DNA of 64,000 nucleotides from Gammaproteobacteria bacterium (GCA_021156105.1 JAJNBD010000010.1:20870-84869), one strand, 5' to 3'; shown: positions 18,085-28,002, counted from the first letter of the stretch. A program made the numbers and translations. The notes: generated by a model not told the origin, from the letters alone.

Positions 18085-19473
18085 CTAAGCCAGACACCAT
18101 CGCTTTAAAAGCCAAGGAATAAGACAGAAAATTGCCATTCCCCCCATTAAAATCAGTTCATAATGCATAATTTTGCCAATCTCGACTTGAGATGGCGGTA
18201 GAAAGCCGATCACAATTGCCCCAAGGCACGCGAATATTCCTACACCACCGACAATGCTGATACCCCAAATCCCGCCAGGAATTTTAAAAGTCCGCTCAAT
18301 ACGAGGATGTTTAATACGCAAACAAATTGCTGCAGCAAACATCAAAATATAAAAGATTAGCGCAAGCTGCGCGGTTAAGTTTGATAATACCCAATAAGCA
18401 CCATTCACCGTCGGCATAATTATAAAAACTGCGCAAAGTGCTGTAACGATCACGCCTTGGACAAGTAGAATACCTACCGGCATGTCTTGATTATTCACTT
18501 TTTTCAAATACGCTGGCAAAGTGGTTTCTTCGGCTGCTATCTGTAAACCGCGTGCAGGGCCAACTACCCAAACAGCTGCGCCACTAAAGCTGCCAAGCAC
18601 AATAAGAATAGCAATCACCGGAATCATCCACCCCATATGGTAGGCATTAAAAAATACGGCAAATGCATCCATTAAACCCGAAACTAAATTTAATTGCTTA
18701 ACTGGAATCACGATGGTAATTGCCAAACAAGATAGAATCAAAGTTGAAAGAATAATCACCGCTGAAATGGTTAAGGCACGTGGGTAATCGCGCTGAGGAT
18801 TTGCAACATCCCCCGCATGCACCCCTGACATTTCCATTCCCATTAAGCTAAAAAAAATATTGGTTAAAAAAGCAAGATTAGCAACATGGGTTAAATCAGG
18901 AAAAAAATTATGCTTACTAAAGTGCACTTGGCTTGGCTTACCCAGTGCTAACCAAATAATGCCTAAACCCGCAATCAGCAACATTGGCAGCAATGTTCCA
19001 CCAAGGGCGCCACATGTTGTTACCCAGTTAGCTGTTTTTAAACCCAGGCAATTAATAAGCGTTGTACCCCAAAACGCAAACAGTACAATAGAAAGCATAT
19101 AGGCTTTATTATTGACCAACGCGGGATCGATTAAATAAGCAACCACTCCTGCCATAAAGGTAAAAATAGTGGGATACCAAACGATGTTATAAATCCATTG
19201 CAGCCAAATGGTCATAAAACCCCAACGTGGACCAAAGGCTTCACGAACCCACACATAAACGCCACCGGTGGTTGGCCAGCCTGTTGCTAATTCCGCACTA
19301 ATTAAAATAGTGGGAATAAAAAAAATCGCCGCCGCAAGAAGATAAAAAAATACTAGCGCAAACCCATATTCTGCACCAGCCGTTAAATTACGTAAGCTAT
19401 CTACTGCAATGATATTGATCATTATCAGCGAAAACGTCGTTAAAGGTTTGCCAGGCGCTCTTGATATTGCCAT
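18085..19473 (-). CDS. Amino acid permease, GadC-like (APC superfamily)
   Basis: A 462-residue inner-membrane protein with about 12 helices of the APC superfamily. The region around residues 60-80 (SAELATGWPTTGGVYVWV) is the family signature in helices 2-3, and FSLMGMEMSGVHAGDV matches the glutamate:GABA antiporter group. VVGPARGLQIAAEE in the second half is also typical of that group. The transported amino acid cannot be assigned. A TrpR-like regulator gene lies 34 bases upstream on the same strand, so the two may be co-transcribed and co-regulated. Confidence 0.87.
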   Translation of the reverse strand: MAISRAPGKPLTTFSLIMINIIAVDSLRNLTAGAEYGFALVFFYLLAAAIFFIPTILISAELATGWPTTGGVYVWVREAFGPRWGFMTIWLQWIYNIVWYPTIFTFMAGVVAYLIDPALVNNKAYMLSIVLFAFWGTTLINCLGLKTANWVTTCGALGGTLLPMLLIAGLGIIWLALGKPSQVHFSKHNFFPDLTHVANLAFLTNIFFSLMGMEMSGVHAGDVANPQRDYPRALTISAVIILSTLILSCLAITIVIPVKQLNLVSGLMDAFAVFFNAYHMGWMIPVIAILIVLGSFSGAAVWVVGPARGLQIAAEETTLPAYLKKVNNQDMPVGILLVQGVIVTALCAVFIIMPTVNGAYWVLSNLTAQLALIFYILMFAAAICLRIKHPRIERTFKIPGGIWGISIVGGVGIFACLGAIVIGFLPPSQVEIGKIMHYELILMGGMAIFCLIPWLLKRWCLA

Positions 19474-19507
19474 GAGAGTTTTCTCTTTAATTCTGAAAAA
19501 TTTAATA

Positions 19508-19822
19508 TTATTTATGCAATCGTTTATAGATTAAGTTATAACCACCCTCGCCTAACAACAAGCATCTTGCCACGCGACCAATTGTTGTTACGCTAACCCC
19601 TGTCTTTTCGTAAATTTGGCGATAAGGTTCATCTTGCTTTAACAAATCCACGACCCTCCAACGGTCTGCCATTGCTTGAATCTCTGCTGGCGTACACAAA
19701 TCTTGTAAAAATTTTTTAACTTCTTCCTTTGTCTGAAGCGCCGCGATTGCTTTAAAAAGATCCTGCTCTGCTTCCACCTTCTCAAACTCTTTCGCCGCCC
19801 CTACTTTTCGCAGTTTTTTCAT
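19508..19822 (-). CDS. TrpR/YerC/YecD family DNA-binding regulator
   Basis: A helical protein of about 104 residues with the TrpR-type fold. LCTPAEIQAMADRWRVVDLL is the first half, and the helix-turn-helix is EKTGVSVTTIGRVARCL near the C-terminus. The ATG at 19822 was chosen because homologues start there. A start at 19891 would add a hydrophobic leader that does not fit the family and would cover a palindrome. YerC-type proteins lack an assigned ligand. Position directly before the permease gene suggests control of amino acid uptake. Confidence 0.85.
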   Translation of the reverse strand: MKKLRKVGAAKEFEKVEAEQDLFKAIAALQTKEEVKKFLQDLCTPAEIQAMADRWRVVDLLKQDEPYRQIYEKTGVSVTTIGRVARCLLLGEGGYNLIYKRLHK

Positions 19823-19844
19823 TACAATCTCTATAATTAATTCG

Positions 19845-19886
19845 TTGTAATGTATTAATACGCTAATACATTGAAACAATATTACA
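19845..19886. promoter_or_regulatory. Palindromic putative operator upstream of the TrpR-like gene
   Basis: AATGTATTA (19849-19857) and TAATACATT (19864-19872) form perfect 9-base arms with a six-base spacer. Outer TTGTAAT (19845-19851) and ATTACAA (19880-19886) add a second symmetric pair. On the minus strand, TTGTTT and AATACA at 17-base spacing give a possible promoter over the palindrome. This layout suggests autoregulation by the TrpR-like protein. Confidence 0.5.
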
Positions 19887-20020
19887 AGCAATCAGCATGG
19901 CTGTCAAATATAGGGAAACCTTTCTGTTAATAGCCTATTTCAGAAGAGAAAAGATCTTCAGCGCAACTACTGAATTCAAGATTTATTAAAATTACCGTAA
20001 AAAAAATTTACCAGAATAAT

Positions 20021-21412
20021 TTACATCATATCCATCTTTTGTAAAACTAAGGGGGATTTAATTTGCAACAATGCATTAATATCTTGCAAATCTTTTAGCT
20101 TTAAAATACCTGTTGTTTGTTTTAGTTCTAATGTTAATCCTAAATAAGTATAAAGATCTTGGCTATAATTACTTTCTGCTTTATATAAAGCTCTTCGAGA
20201 GGCTAAAATATCCACTGAACCACGCAGCCCAGCCTGATAGGCTTTAGTAGCAAAATCAACTGCTTTCACCGCATTTTTTTCCGCTGACTCATCTGCTTTA
20301 ATTTTCATGATTAACGCCTGAATACCACCAAACAAATTTTCCGTACCTGTATACACCTCATTTTTTATTTGATCATAACGAGCATATTCATAGGTTAATT
20401 TGTCTTCTGCCTCAGCCTGTCTACTGGCGTAATAACCCCCTGCAAAGATTGGAACTTTTAATTCAACCCCTACCATAGAATCTTCTTGGTTTACTTTTTG
20501 GGTACCTAAAATACTTTCCAGACCATTATAATTCTGATATGCAGCAACCGCATTTACTTGCGGCAAACCATCAGCTCCTGCTCGCTTAATTTCTTTACGC
20601 TTTAATTCAAGATTGGCACTCTCCATCTGCAAATCAATATTACCTTTTTGAGCAGCGTCAACCCACTCTCTCAGTTTTGTCGGTCTCGGGTCTACTGGCG
20701 TAAATTTTGGACTAAGATGGAGAAAGCCATCATAGGTTTTTCCTGTAATATTTGTTAATTCATCAACAGCTGTGCGCAGATTCGATTCCAACTCAATCCT
20801 TTCTGCCTCAACCAAACTTAACTCAGTATTTACTTCATCTGTATTTAACTGACTCTCCAAGCCAGCGCCAACCTTTTTATGCATAAAAGTTAGTTCGTCA
20901 GTTAAATATTTTTTTTCTGCTTCAAGTGCCGTCAGTTGATCTTGTAACGAAAGAATAGAAAAATATTTTTTGGCAACACCAACCATAAGCTTTTGCTCAG
21001 CAGCAACCAACTGTTGATCCGCAATAATTTGAACTTGATCTGCCAACTGATAATCAATAATATTTTTATAATTAAAAATAGGCTGGATTAATTGTAGACT
21101 AAAATCTCTCCCTACCATACTATCACTAGCCGTAGCATTAATTCCTATGCTAGTCATAAAATCAAGATTTAAATTTGTATGGCTTTTCTCATATCCTTGA
21201 TCATATTTTGCCTCAAGCTTTGGCAGAAAACCCGCCATTGCCTCAGAAGTTAAATGCGATTGAACTTTACGATCCGCAATCGCCAATTTAAGCGCTGGAG
21301 AATTCAAAATTGCATCATGATAAACCGCCATTAAATCAGCACTAAATGCCTGAGGAGCATAGAGATTCATGCTCATTAAGGTTAAATAACAAACTTTGTT
21401 GAATAACTTCAT
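20021..21412 (-). CDS. TolC family outer-membrane efflux protein
   Basis: A protein of about 463 residues with a signal peptide (KLFNKVCYLTLMS to AFSA) followed by two repeated helical regions rich in Gln, Glu and Lys, as in TolC. The start at 21412 has a GGGAG site about eight bases upstream; the frame continues to 21433 but that would overlap the pump gene. TolC proteins form a trimeric channel across the outer membrane and periplasm. The two genes upstream encode the matching pump and adaptor, so this is a complete tripartite system in one operon. Confidence 0.9.
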   Translation of the reverse strand: MKLFNKVCYLTLMSMNLYAPQAFSADLMAVYHDAILNSPALKLAIADRKVQSHLTSEAMAGFLPKLEAKYDQGYEKSHTNLNLDFMTSIGINATASDSMVGRDFSLQLIQPIFNYKNIIDYQLADQVQIIADQQLVAAEQKLMVGVAKKYFSILSLQDQLTALEAEKKYLTDELTFMHKKVGAGLESQLNTDEVNTELSLVEAERIELESNLRTAVDELTNITGKTYDGFLHLSPKFTPVDPRPTKLREWVDAAQKGNIDLQMESANLELKRKEIKRAGADGLPQVNAVAAYQNYNGLESILGTQKVNQEDSMVGVELKVPIFAGGYYASRQAEAEDKLTYEYARYDQIKNEVYTGTENLFGGIQALIMKIKADESAEKNAVKAVDFATKAYQAGLRGSVDILASRRALYKAESNYSQDLYTYLGLTLELKQTTGILKLKDLQDINALLQIKSPLVLQKMDMM

Positions 21413-21413
21413 T

Positions 21414-22937
21414 TTATACTCCCGATTGCACATCCAGCGACTTAGGCGTACGCATAATAAGCATTAAAATAAATACAAAAACATAAACCAAGGAAACCAT
21501 AACACTTGTTAAACCAAAACTTAAAACAAAGGCTTGCTTTGTAACTTCACCAGCCCAGATACCTCTTACAATAGGACTATAAGCCGTCGCATGTGGCAAT
21601 ATTTTTTGTTGCGCTAACCATAACTTCACCCCTGAGCTCGTTGGCGTTAAGAAACTAATTAGATGGTGCCAGTAGTTTTGAGAAAAACACGCCAGCAGCG
21701 TTGTTGCCAAAGAAACACCAATCGAACTACCTAAATTTCTTGACAAATTAAACAGTCCCGCACCTGCCATATTTTCTTCGCCTTGCAAAAAGTTAAATAC
21801 GATAACTGTCAATGGAACAAAAGAAAATCCCAGGCCAATTCCCCTCGTAACATCAAGCATTACCACAAATCCCAAATCTGTTGTTGGTGAAAGATTTTGA
21901 AATAGCCAAGTGCCTAAAAAAAGAAAAACAATGCCAACAGCAATCAATATCTTTGGTGAAACCCAACGCATCAGTTTAGAAGAAAGCCCCATGATTACTC
22001 CGCATGCAATTCCAGAAGGCAGCATTAGTTGCCCTCCTAGCTCTGGCGTTACGCCATAAATACTTTGCAGCAAAATTTGTTGCAAAGTATTTATTGATAA
22101 AATAGCAATACAATAAAGAAAGATAAGCGAACAACCTAAGGAAAAGTTTGGCCGTCGAAATAAAGCCAGATTTAACACGGGATTATCTTTCTTCTGAATA
22201 CAGTGATAAATCAAAAGAAAAATAAAAAATATGCAAACAATAAAAGCGATACTAAGCGCTTCAGATTGGAACCAGCCTAAATCATGACCTTTATCAAAGA
22301 AAAATTGTAGGGAACCTATACCAATCGCTAATAAACCAAAACCAGTCCAGTCAAATCTTTCTTGAGGATAATTTTTGCTTGGTACAAAAATTTTCGCCAA
22401 GATAATTGTTGTCACACAGATAGGAACATTTATAAAGAAGATTAACGGCCAACCAAAATGCTGCACAATCCATCCACCTACCACGGGACCTAAAATCGGT
22501 GCAACCATTACCCCGATGCCCCAGATTGCCATTACTTTCTCATTTTGGCTCTTGGGAAAAACCTCACTAATAATACTTTGCGCCAAAGGAACGAGAGTCG
22601 CACCAAAAAAGCCTTGCACTACTCTAAATAGGCAAATTTCAATTAAGCTGCTAGAAAATCCGCAGCCTATCGAGCCAAGTAAAAAACCAGCAGAACTTAA
22701 TATAACAACCTTTGTTTCACCTAGCTTTCGCACAAACGCGCCTGTCAATGGCATCGCAATTGCTGAAGCAATAACATAGGTCGTTACAACCCAAGAAATT
22801 TCGGAATAACTCGTACCCAAATGCCCCATCATGCTCGGCAAGGCTACACTCACAATGGTGCTATCTAGCACTTCAATGATTGCAAGAAGCATCATGGTAA
22901 AGAGAATAACCCACTGATCTAACGGCTTCGTGGTCAT
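21414..22937 (-). CDS. DHA2 family drug:proton antiporter, EmrB type
   Basis: A 507-residue inner-membrane protein with 14 predicted helices. LDSTIVSVALPSMMGHL in helix 1 is the DHA2 signature (motif D1), and GPVVGGWIVQHFGW the antiporter motif C. EmrB-type pumps expel hydrophobic compounds using proton exchange and need an adaptor and a TolC channel. Both are adjacent: adaptor six bases upstream, channel overlapping closely downstream. Its substrate is unknown. Confidence 0.92.
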   Translation of the reverse strand: MTTKPLDQWVILFTMMLLAIIEVLDSTIVSVALPSMMGHLGTSYSEISWVVTTYVIASAIAMPLTGAFVRKLGETKVVILSSAGFLLGSIGCGFSSSLIEICLFRVVQGFFGATLVPLAQSIISEVFPKSQNEKVMAIWGIGVMVAPILGPVVGGWIVQHFGWPLIFFINVPICVTTIILAKIFVPSKNYPQERFDWTGFGLLAIGIGSLQFFFDKGHDLGWFQSEALSIAFIVCIFFIFLLIYHCIQKKDNPVLNLALFRRPNFSLGCSLIFLYCIAILSINTLQQILLQSIYGVTPELGGQLMLPSGIACGVIMGLSSKLMRWVSPKILIAVGIVFLFLGTWLFQNLSPTTDLGFVVMLDVTRGIGLGFSFVPLTVIVFNFLQGEENMAGAGLFNLSRNLGSSIGVSLATTLLACFSQNYWHHLISFLTPTSSGVKLWLAQQKILPHATAYSPIVRGIWAGEVTKQAFVLSFGLTSVMVSLVYVFVFILMLIMRTPKSLDVQSGV

Positions 22938-22943
22938 GTTAGC

Positions 22944-23750
22944 TTATGCCGTTATCTTGACAGAACAACTTGCCCCAACACGAAAAACAGCATCTTTGGG
23001 CAAATCCACAAACTCAATTCGCACAGGAAAGCGCTGAGCAATTTTTACCCAATTACCCGTAGCGTTCTGAGAAGGAAGTAAGGAAAAAGCGGAACCACTA
23101 CCATAACCAATACTAACAACTTTACCTTTGAATTTTTTATCATGATACATATCAACCATAATTTCTGCTGGCTGATTAAGCTTGATATTCAAAAGCTGGG
23201 TCTCTTTAAAATGAGCCAATACCCAATATTGTGATTTATTAATTAAAACAAATAAGGGTTCACCCACCCCAATTAAGCTACCTTGATAAGCATGCAAGTT
23301 TGCCACATAACCATCAAAAGGAGCGTAATACCGGGTATGATGAACGTTCATCTTTGCAGCCTCAAGGCTCGCCTGTGCCGCTTGTAATGCAGCCTGTGCT
23401 TTATCTTTTTCAATTTGCGGTAAATATTTTTGTTGTGCCAAAGGAGCAATACTATCTAAGCTTTTTTTTGCTAACAGCGCCTGAGCTTCTGCTGCCTGCA
23501 AGGCGATTAAATAAGGTTTAGGATCTACCTCAAAAAGCAACTCACCTTTATGAACATATTGGCCATTTTCCACATTAAGATGAACAAGGTTTCCATTAAC
23601 CTCTGCAGAAACATTGATAGAAGCTGCTTCAACATAAGCATCGTCTGTGTTTGGGTGGGAAGCTTCATAATGAAAATAAAAAATAACCGAAGCTAAAGCT
23701 CCAAAAAAAATAAGAAAACCAACGATTAAAATAGCCTTAGCTTTTGACAT
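22944..23750 (-). CDS. EmrA/HlyD family membrane fusion protein
   Basis: About 268 residues: one N-terminal membrane helix (ILIVGFLIFFGALASVIFYF), the conserved NTDDAYVEA entry motif, lipoyl-like half domains (VEVDPKPY-like FEVDPKPY and GYVANLHA), and a coiled-coil hairpin rich in Ala and Gln. It links the EmrB-type pump to TolC across the periplasm. The hairpin is short for EmrA (usual length about 390). I chose the ATG at 23750; an upstream TTG would add eleven residues without support. First gene of the efflux operon. Confidence 0.88.
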   Translation of the reverse strand: MSKAKAILIVGFLIFFGALASVIFYFHYEASHPNTDDAYVEAASINVSAEVNGNLVHLNVENGQYVHKGELLFEVDPKPYLIALQAAEAQALLAKKSLDSIAPLAQQKYLPQIEKDKAQAALQAAQASLEAAKMNVHHTRYYAPFDGYVANLHAYQGSLIGVGEPLFVLINKSQYWVLAHFKETQLLNIKLNQPAEIMVDMYHDKKFKGKVVSIGYGSGSAFSLLPSQNATGNWVKIAQRFPVRIEFVDLPKDAVFRVGASCSVKITA

Positions 23751-23908
23751 AAACTGAATGTTCTTCCTTAAACAACATTTCAAAAGTACCTGATTAAACT
23801 TGACGAGCTACGAACTAAACCAAAAAACTTTATTTAGTCATTCTAACAAAGCCTTCTAGATACAGCAACCTATAAACATCGCGTTATTCATTGCCCTTTA
23901 AAAGTGCG

Positions 23909-25348
23909 CTATACAGACACAACTGCCTTACCGAGTAAATAAGAGCTTTCGGTAGTTGAACCTATTGAGGCTTTGGGCACAACAAGGTCTGCTGCGATTA
24001 ATTTTGTCTCAACAAATTTCTGATATACCTCTTCAAGCTCTGAAGATTCTGCAGGAAGCGAACAAATATATTTTCTTAGACCTTCAATAAATTCATCAAA
24101 CTGTCCTTTGACATCCGCTAATGACGTAGCTTCAAAACTTTTAAACTTAAACAGCCATTCAGAAAAACCTTTAGAGCTTACCGCAGCAACATTACAAACC
24201 AGGGACATTCCCACTAGCCACCCCATTAATTTAGAAAAGTCTGGGTTGTCTCTCGCCAAAGAAAAATTTGATAAACCTACTAAAATGGAAGGTACCGCTA
24301 AAAGTAAATTAAAAAATAATTGCTTGTAGGTATCAAGTGAAGTGAAGTCTTTAAAGAATGTTCGCAAGAGTGGTGTAAACAAGTGCTCACGCAAAGCATA
24401 TAATGTAAAGAAAAAGCCCGCTAGGGAACCACCAGCCGCAAGAATATTACTGCAAATCCTAACGGCTAATGGATTGGCACCATTGATAAAACTAAATAGC
24501 TGAGAAAATAATGTACAACCATACGTATATGTATTGCTTGCAATTAAGCCGCTGGTTGTAGGCGCAACAACGTAATCTCTCATAATAGAAGCAGCGCGAT
24601 ACAAGCCTCGCTTCCACGTAGACTCTCTCAAGTAAGCCGCCATTTCCCCCATAAAAGCTTGCGAAAACCACTCGCCATGATCCGCTGACTCTAACATTCG
24701 GTTAATTTTTTGATCGCTTAAAAATCCCGCACGCATACTTTGATCATCTAAAACATGCAAAATCAATAAGCGTTTACCTTCAGCAGTTAATTCTGCAGAG
24801 CGCCGAGGAAATAAGCGCATAAAATTACGCAAATCTTTTCGACCGTGGCTTCTTAACTGTGTTAACACATCATAGCCAACACTTAACCCCATTAAAAAAC
24901 CTGGCAATAGCGCTGCTTGGTTTTCTAATAGTGTTGGGTCTAATTGCAAAAATTCACAAATTGCTCGACGCGACCCCGAGGCAACAGAGCTCATTGAGGG
25001 AACGCCAAAAAAAATTGAAACGAGCAAAGACCAGCGATCAGAATATAGTGTAAATTTTCGGCTTTTGTTATAAGCAAAAGGCAAAATAGATAAGGTACCA
25101 AGTATGCCGGCAATAATCGAAAAATAGCGAACAGGCTCAGGCATACTTAATAAAGCCCGCCAAGTAACTCCTAACTTCCCCAAAAAAAATTCTGGGATAG
25201 AATCTGCCGTAATCACCACAAGCTTAGGAATAATCCCCGCAGCAGTTAATATGCCATAAAAATGCGAGAAAAAATTACGCAGCTTTGAGATATCCGCTTC
25301 TTCTTGCTGTCTTTGTATAAAAAGCGGGTGATTTTTATATTTAGTCAT
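23909..25348 (-). CDS. Multi-pass membrane protein of unknown function, candidate effector
   Basis: Not recognised. The 479-residue product has about eight hydrophobic segments, the clearest near residues 30-50, 75-95, 105-120, 150-165, 270-290, 300-325, 345-365 and 375-395. There is no signal peptide, and the C-terminal 70 residues are acidic and soluble (KGQFDEFIEGLRKY, then SSELEEVY). No transporter or enzyme motif is visible. Large lineage-specific membrane proteins with an acidic C-terminal region are frequent among Dot/Icm effectors of Legionellales, so that is a possible role. It stands alone with gaps on both sides. Confidence 0.7.
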   Translation of the reverse strand: MTKYKNHPLFIQRQQEEADISKLRNFFSHFYGILTAAGIIPKLVVITADSIPEFFLGKLGVTWRALLSMPEPVRYFSIIAGILGTLSILPFAYNKSRKFTLYSDRWSLLVSIFFGVPSMSSVASGSRRAICEFLQLDPTLLENQAALLPGFLMGLSVGYDVLTQLRSHGRKDLRNFMRLFPRRSAELTAEGKRLLILHVLDDQSMRAGFLSDQKINRMLESADHGEWFSQAFMGEMAAYLRESTWKRGLYRAASIMRDYVVAPTTSGLIASNTYTYGCTLFSQLFSFINGANPLAVRICSNILAAGGSLAGFFFTLYALREHLFTPLLRTFFKDFTSLDTYKQLFFNLLLAVPSILVGLSNFSLARDNPDFSKLMGWLVGMSLVCNVAAVSSKGFSEWLFKFKSFEATSLADVKGQFDEFIEGLRKYICSLPAESSELEEVYQKFVETKLIAADLVVPKASIGSTTESSYLLGKAVVSV

Positions 25349-25538
25349 AAAATTTATTGCGATAGAGATTTATTATTAATTTATTTTAGGTGCACAAGTA
25401 TATACCCTTCTAACAAAACAATCTAGAAATATCTCATAAAGATTAAAGACAATATTTCTTGGAACAATTTTTGCTTATTAGACTGATATTCTTATCCATT
25501 CTGATCTGACTTGTCTTCTTAATATTGAATTTAATAAC

Positions 25539-26768
25539 ATGAGAACCTTGATGAGCCAACAAATCACAACTTATTTAAAATCTTTATATCTCACTTTACG
25601 TGCCCCTTTAGTCTGCGTCATCCTTTTTGCTATCATTTATGCATTTTATACTGCATTTTTAGCCAACTTTATTCGCGGCATTTCTCATGCTCATACCATA
25701 AGGCTTTCCCTTGATCTTTTATTAACACTAGCAATTTTTGCCTCAAGCTCATGGCTTGTCATGAGAATATTGAGTTATTTTATTGATATAGTGCAAAACT
25801 ATGCTAAAACCCACCAAAAAAAAGTATTAAGCTTAATTTTTCCCCTGCTTGCAAATAGTTTAAAAGTCATTGCTTTTATTTGGTTACTTTATGGCTTTGT
25901 GCCTTACTTTAATATTCCAGGTGCTCATGAAGCAACCCTAAGAAAACTGGTTAACGTGATTACCATTTTAGTCATTTCCTTTGTCCTGATTCGCTCCATT
26001 GTTAGTTATGAAAAAATTATTTTAAATTATTACACCAAAGATCTTTCCAGTAGCTTTAAAGCAAGGCAAATTTATACACAAACCCACATTTTACGCCAGA
26101 TTATGATTAGCGTCGTTATTATCCTGACGCTTGGCGCTATTTTTATGGTATTTGAAAATATGCGCGAAATTGGCGTGAGTATATTAGCTTCCGCAGGCCT
26201 TGTAAGCGCCATCATTGGCCTGGCTGCGCAAAAAAGTTTAGCTAACCTCATTGCTTGCTTACAGCTGGCATTTACGCGTATTGTAAAAATTGGTGATGAT
26301 GTCGTTGTTGAAACCGAATTTGGCCAAGTTGAGGAAATTACGCTGACTTATATCATTATTAAGCTCTGGGATTTACGCAGACTAATTATTCCCATTAACT
26401 ATCTTAACGAAAAATCTTTTCTGAATTTAACCCGCCACTCTACGCAATTAATTGGCACCGTATTTTTATATGTAGATTATAGCTTTCCTGTAGAATCTGC
26501 ACGAAAAGTTTTCAAGGAAATTGTTTCAGCCTCTCGCTGGTGGGATAAAGAAGTTGCGGCGATGCATGTTACAAATGCAAGTAATACTGCCATTGAATTG
26601 CGTTTTATTGCAAGCGCGAGTAGCTCAGGAAATTTGTGGGAGTTGCGCTGTGAGATTCGGGAAAAAATGATTAATTATGTTGTCAATAATTATCCAGACA
26701 TGCTACCAAAATTACGCACGGAAATACCTGTTGACTCACATACAGAAATGGCCCAAAATTTTTTCTAA
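25539..26768 (+). CDS. MscS family mechanosensitive channel
   Basis: A 409-residue inner-membrane protein with four or five helices followed by the MscS pore helix and beta domain. SVLASAGLVSAIIGLAAQKSLANLIA is split across the pore helix, where the Gly/Ala packing and AAQKSLAN are characteristic. VKIGDDVVVE and FGQVEEITL begin the cytoplasmic beta domain. Such channels release solutes under osmotic downshock. ATG codons at 25539 and 25551 are both possible starts; neither has a strong ribosome site. It converges on waaF with a four-base stop overlap. Confidence 0.9.
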   Translation: MRTLMSQQITTYLKSLYLTLRAPLVCVILFAIIYAFYTAFLANFIRGISHAHTIRLSLDLLLTLAIFASSSWLVMRILSYFIDIVQNYAKTHQKKVLSLIFPLLANSLKVIAFIWLLYGFVPYFNIPGAHEATLRKLVNVITILVISFVLIRSIVSYEKIILNYYTKDLSSSFKARQIYTQTHILRQIMISVVIILTLGAIFMVFENMREIGVSILASAGLVSAIIGLAAQKSLANLIACLQLAFTRIVKIGDDVVVETEFGQVEEITLTYIIIKLWDLRRLIIPINYLNEKSFLNLTRHSTQLIGTVFLYVDYSFPVESARKVFKEIVSASRWWDKEVAAMHVTNASNTAIELRFIASASSSGNLWELRCEIREKMINYVVNNYPDMLPKLRTEIPVDSHTEMAQNFF

Positions 26769-27784
26769 ACCGAGGTTGATGGCAAAAGCACTTGCACAGC
26801 ATTAATTACTTGTCCAGGCTTTAACTCTGTTAAGCAATGATAGTGCTCAAAACGACAAGTACGCTCAAAACAAGGACTACATTCAAGTTTAAGCGAAAGA
26901 ATTTTGACGCGTTCACTAAGCGGCGGCGTAAACCCTGGGCTTGTAGAACCATACATCACAACCAACGGCGTATTCACGGCGGCTGCAATATGCATTAAAC
27001 CTGAGTCATTAGTCACAACTGCAGAAGCCATAGCTAATAGGTCAATTGCATCAGGCAAAGAAGTTTTGCCAACAAAATTCGTACAAGCATTCTCACAAAT
27101 TTTTTGTATCTCGTCAGCAACCACTTGATCTTTAGGACCACCTAAAATCCATACTTGCCAGCCTTTAGCTAGATGCGCTTTAGCAACTTCAGCAAAATAA
27201 GCAGGCGGCCAACGTTTTGATGGGCCATATTCTGCGCCTGGGCAAAGTGCGAGTATCTTATCAGTCTTCACCAATTGAAATGATGCCAACAGTTTTTGCT
27301 GGTTATCTGTATCAACAGATAAAACAGGCCAAGATAATTTTTCTGGCAAAGCTGTTTGAGCAGGAATAGCTAAAGCACAAAAACGCTGAATCATTAAAGG
27401 CAATTTTTCTTTATCTAAGATACGTACATTGTTAAGCAAGGCATAACGAAATTCGCCACGCCAACCTGTACGTTTTGCAATGCCTGCAAAGAAAGGTACG
27501 AGCGCTGATTTCCAAGAATTCGGCAAAATAAAGGCTTGATCATATTTTTCAGCTCGTAAATTTTTACCTAAAATATAACGTGCTTTTAGCTGAAGACCAC
27601 CATGCCCCACAGGTAGCTTAAAAGCTTGCCGAATTTCTGGCATCCGTGAAGCTAATGCAAAGGTTGAAGGCGGCGCAACCACATCAATGACTGCATTAGG
27701 ATTTTGCTGCTTCAATAGCTTAAATAAAGTTTGCGCCATAACCATATCACCGACCCAGGCTGGCGCAATAATTAAAATTTTCAT
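26765..27784 (-). CDS. waaF: ADP-heptose:LPS heptosyltransferase II
   Basis: A 339-residue GT9 enzyme that adds heptose to the inner core of lipopolysaccharide. It opens with KILIIAPAWVGDMVMAQTL, the family N-terminus, and has LCPGAEYGPSKRWP, the donor-binding segment, and TNDSGLMHIAAA near residue 265. The length is normal for WaaF. Its ATG overlaps the end of the zinc-finger gene by four bases, implying translational coupling. Together with lpxC in the window it shows an LPS-bearing organism with a heptose core. Confidence 0.94.
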   Translation of the reverse strand: MKILIIAPAWVGDMVMAQTLFKLLKQQNPNAVIDVVAPPSTFALASRMPEIRQAFKLPVGHGGLQLKARYILGKNLRAEKYDQAFILPNSWKSALVPFFAGIAKRTGWRGEFRYALLNNVRILDKEKLPLMIQRFCALAIPAQTALPEKLSWPVLSVDTDNQQKLLASFQLVKTDKILALCPGAEYGPSKRWPPAYFAEVAKAHLAKGWQVWILGGPKDQVVADEIQKICENACTNFVGKTSLPDAIDLLAMASAVVTNDSGLMHIAAAVNTPLVVMYGSTSPGFTPPLSERVKILSLKLECSPCFERTCRFEHYHCLTELKPGQVINAVQVLLPSTSV

Positions 27785-28002
27785 TCGATTCGGCTATTTT
27801 CGCTTAAAAAGTACTCTGCGCCACAGTAAGGGCAAGTTGCCGTACCAGTTTTCTCAATGGGCAAATAAACTCTTGGATGCGAGTTCCACAAAACCATTTC
27901 TGGCATTGGGCAGCAAAGGGGCACGTCCGCCAAAGTCACAAGATACTGCCTACGCGCATTGGCTGGAATAGTATTCTCATTAGGAAGAGCTTTTTCCATC
28001 AT
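27781..28002 (-). CDS. Small zinc-finger protein (zf-CHCC family)
   Basis: A 73-residue protein with the CHCC zinc-finger layout: Cys30/31, His42 and CPYC at 57-60, ending in EYFLSE-like residues. The family is related to the mitochondrial complex I subunit NDUFS6, but the bacterial role is not known. The gene ends over the waaF start (four bases) and begins inside the end of the VirB1-like gene, so three genes are packed in one transcript. Met1 or Met2 could be the start. Confidence 0.83.
   Translation of the reverse strand: MMEKALPNENTIPANARRQYLVTLADVPLCCPMPEMVLWNSHPRVYLPIEKTGTATCPYCGAEYFLSENSRIE

Noticed and set aside
22375..22779. 134-codon plus-strand frame inside the EmrB-type gene
   Set aside because: Antisense to a well-supported membrane protein; its composition mirrors the hydrophobic codons of the real gene.
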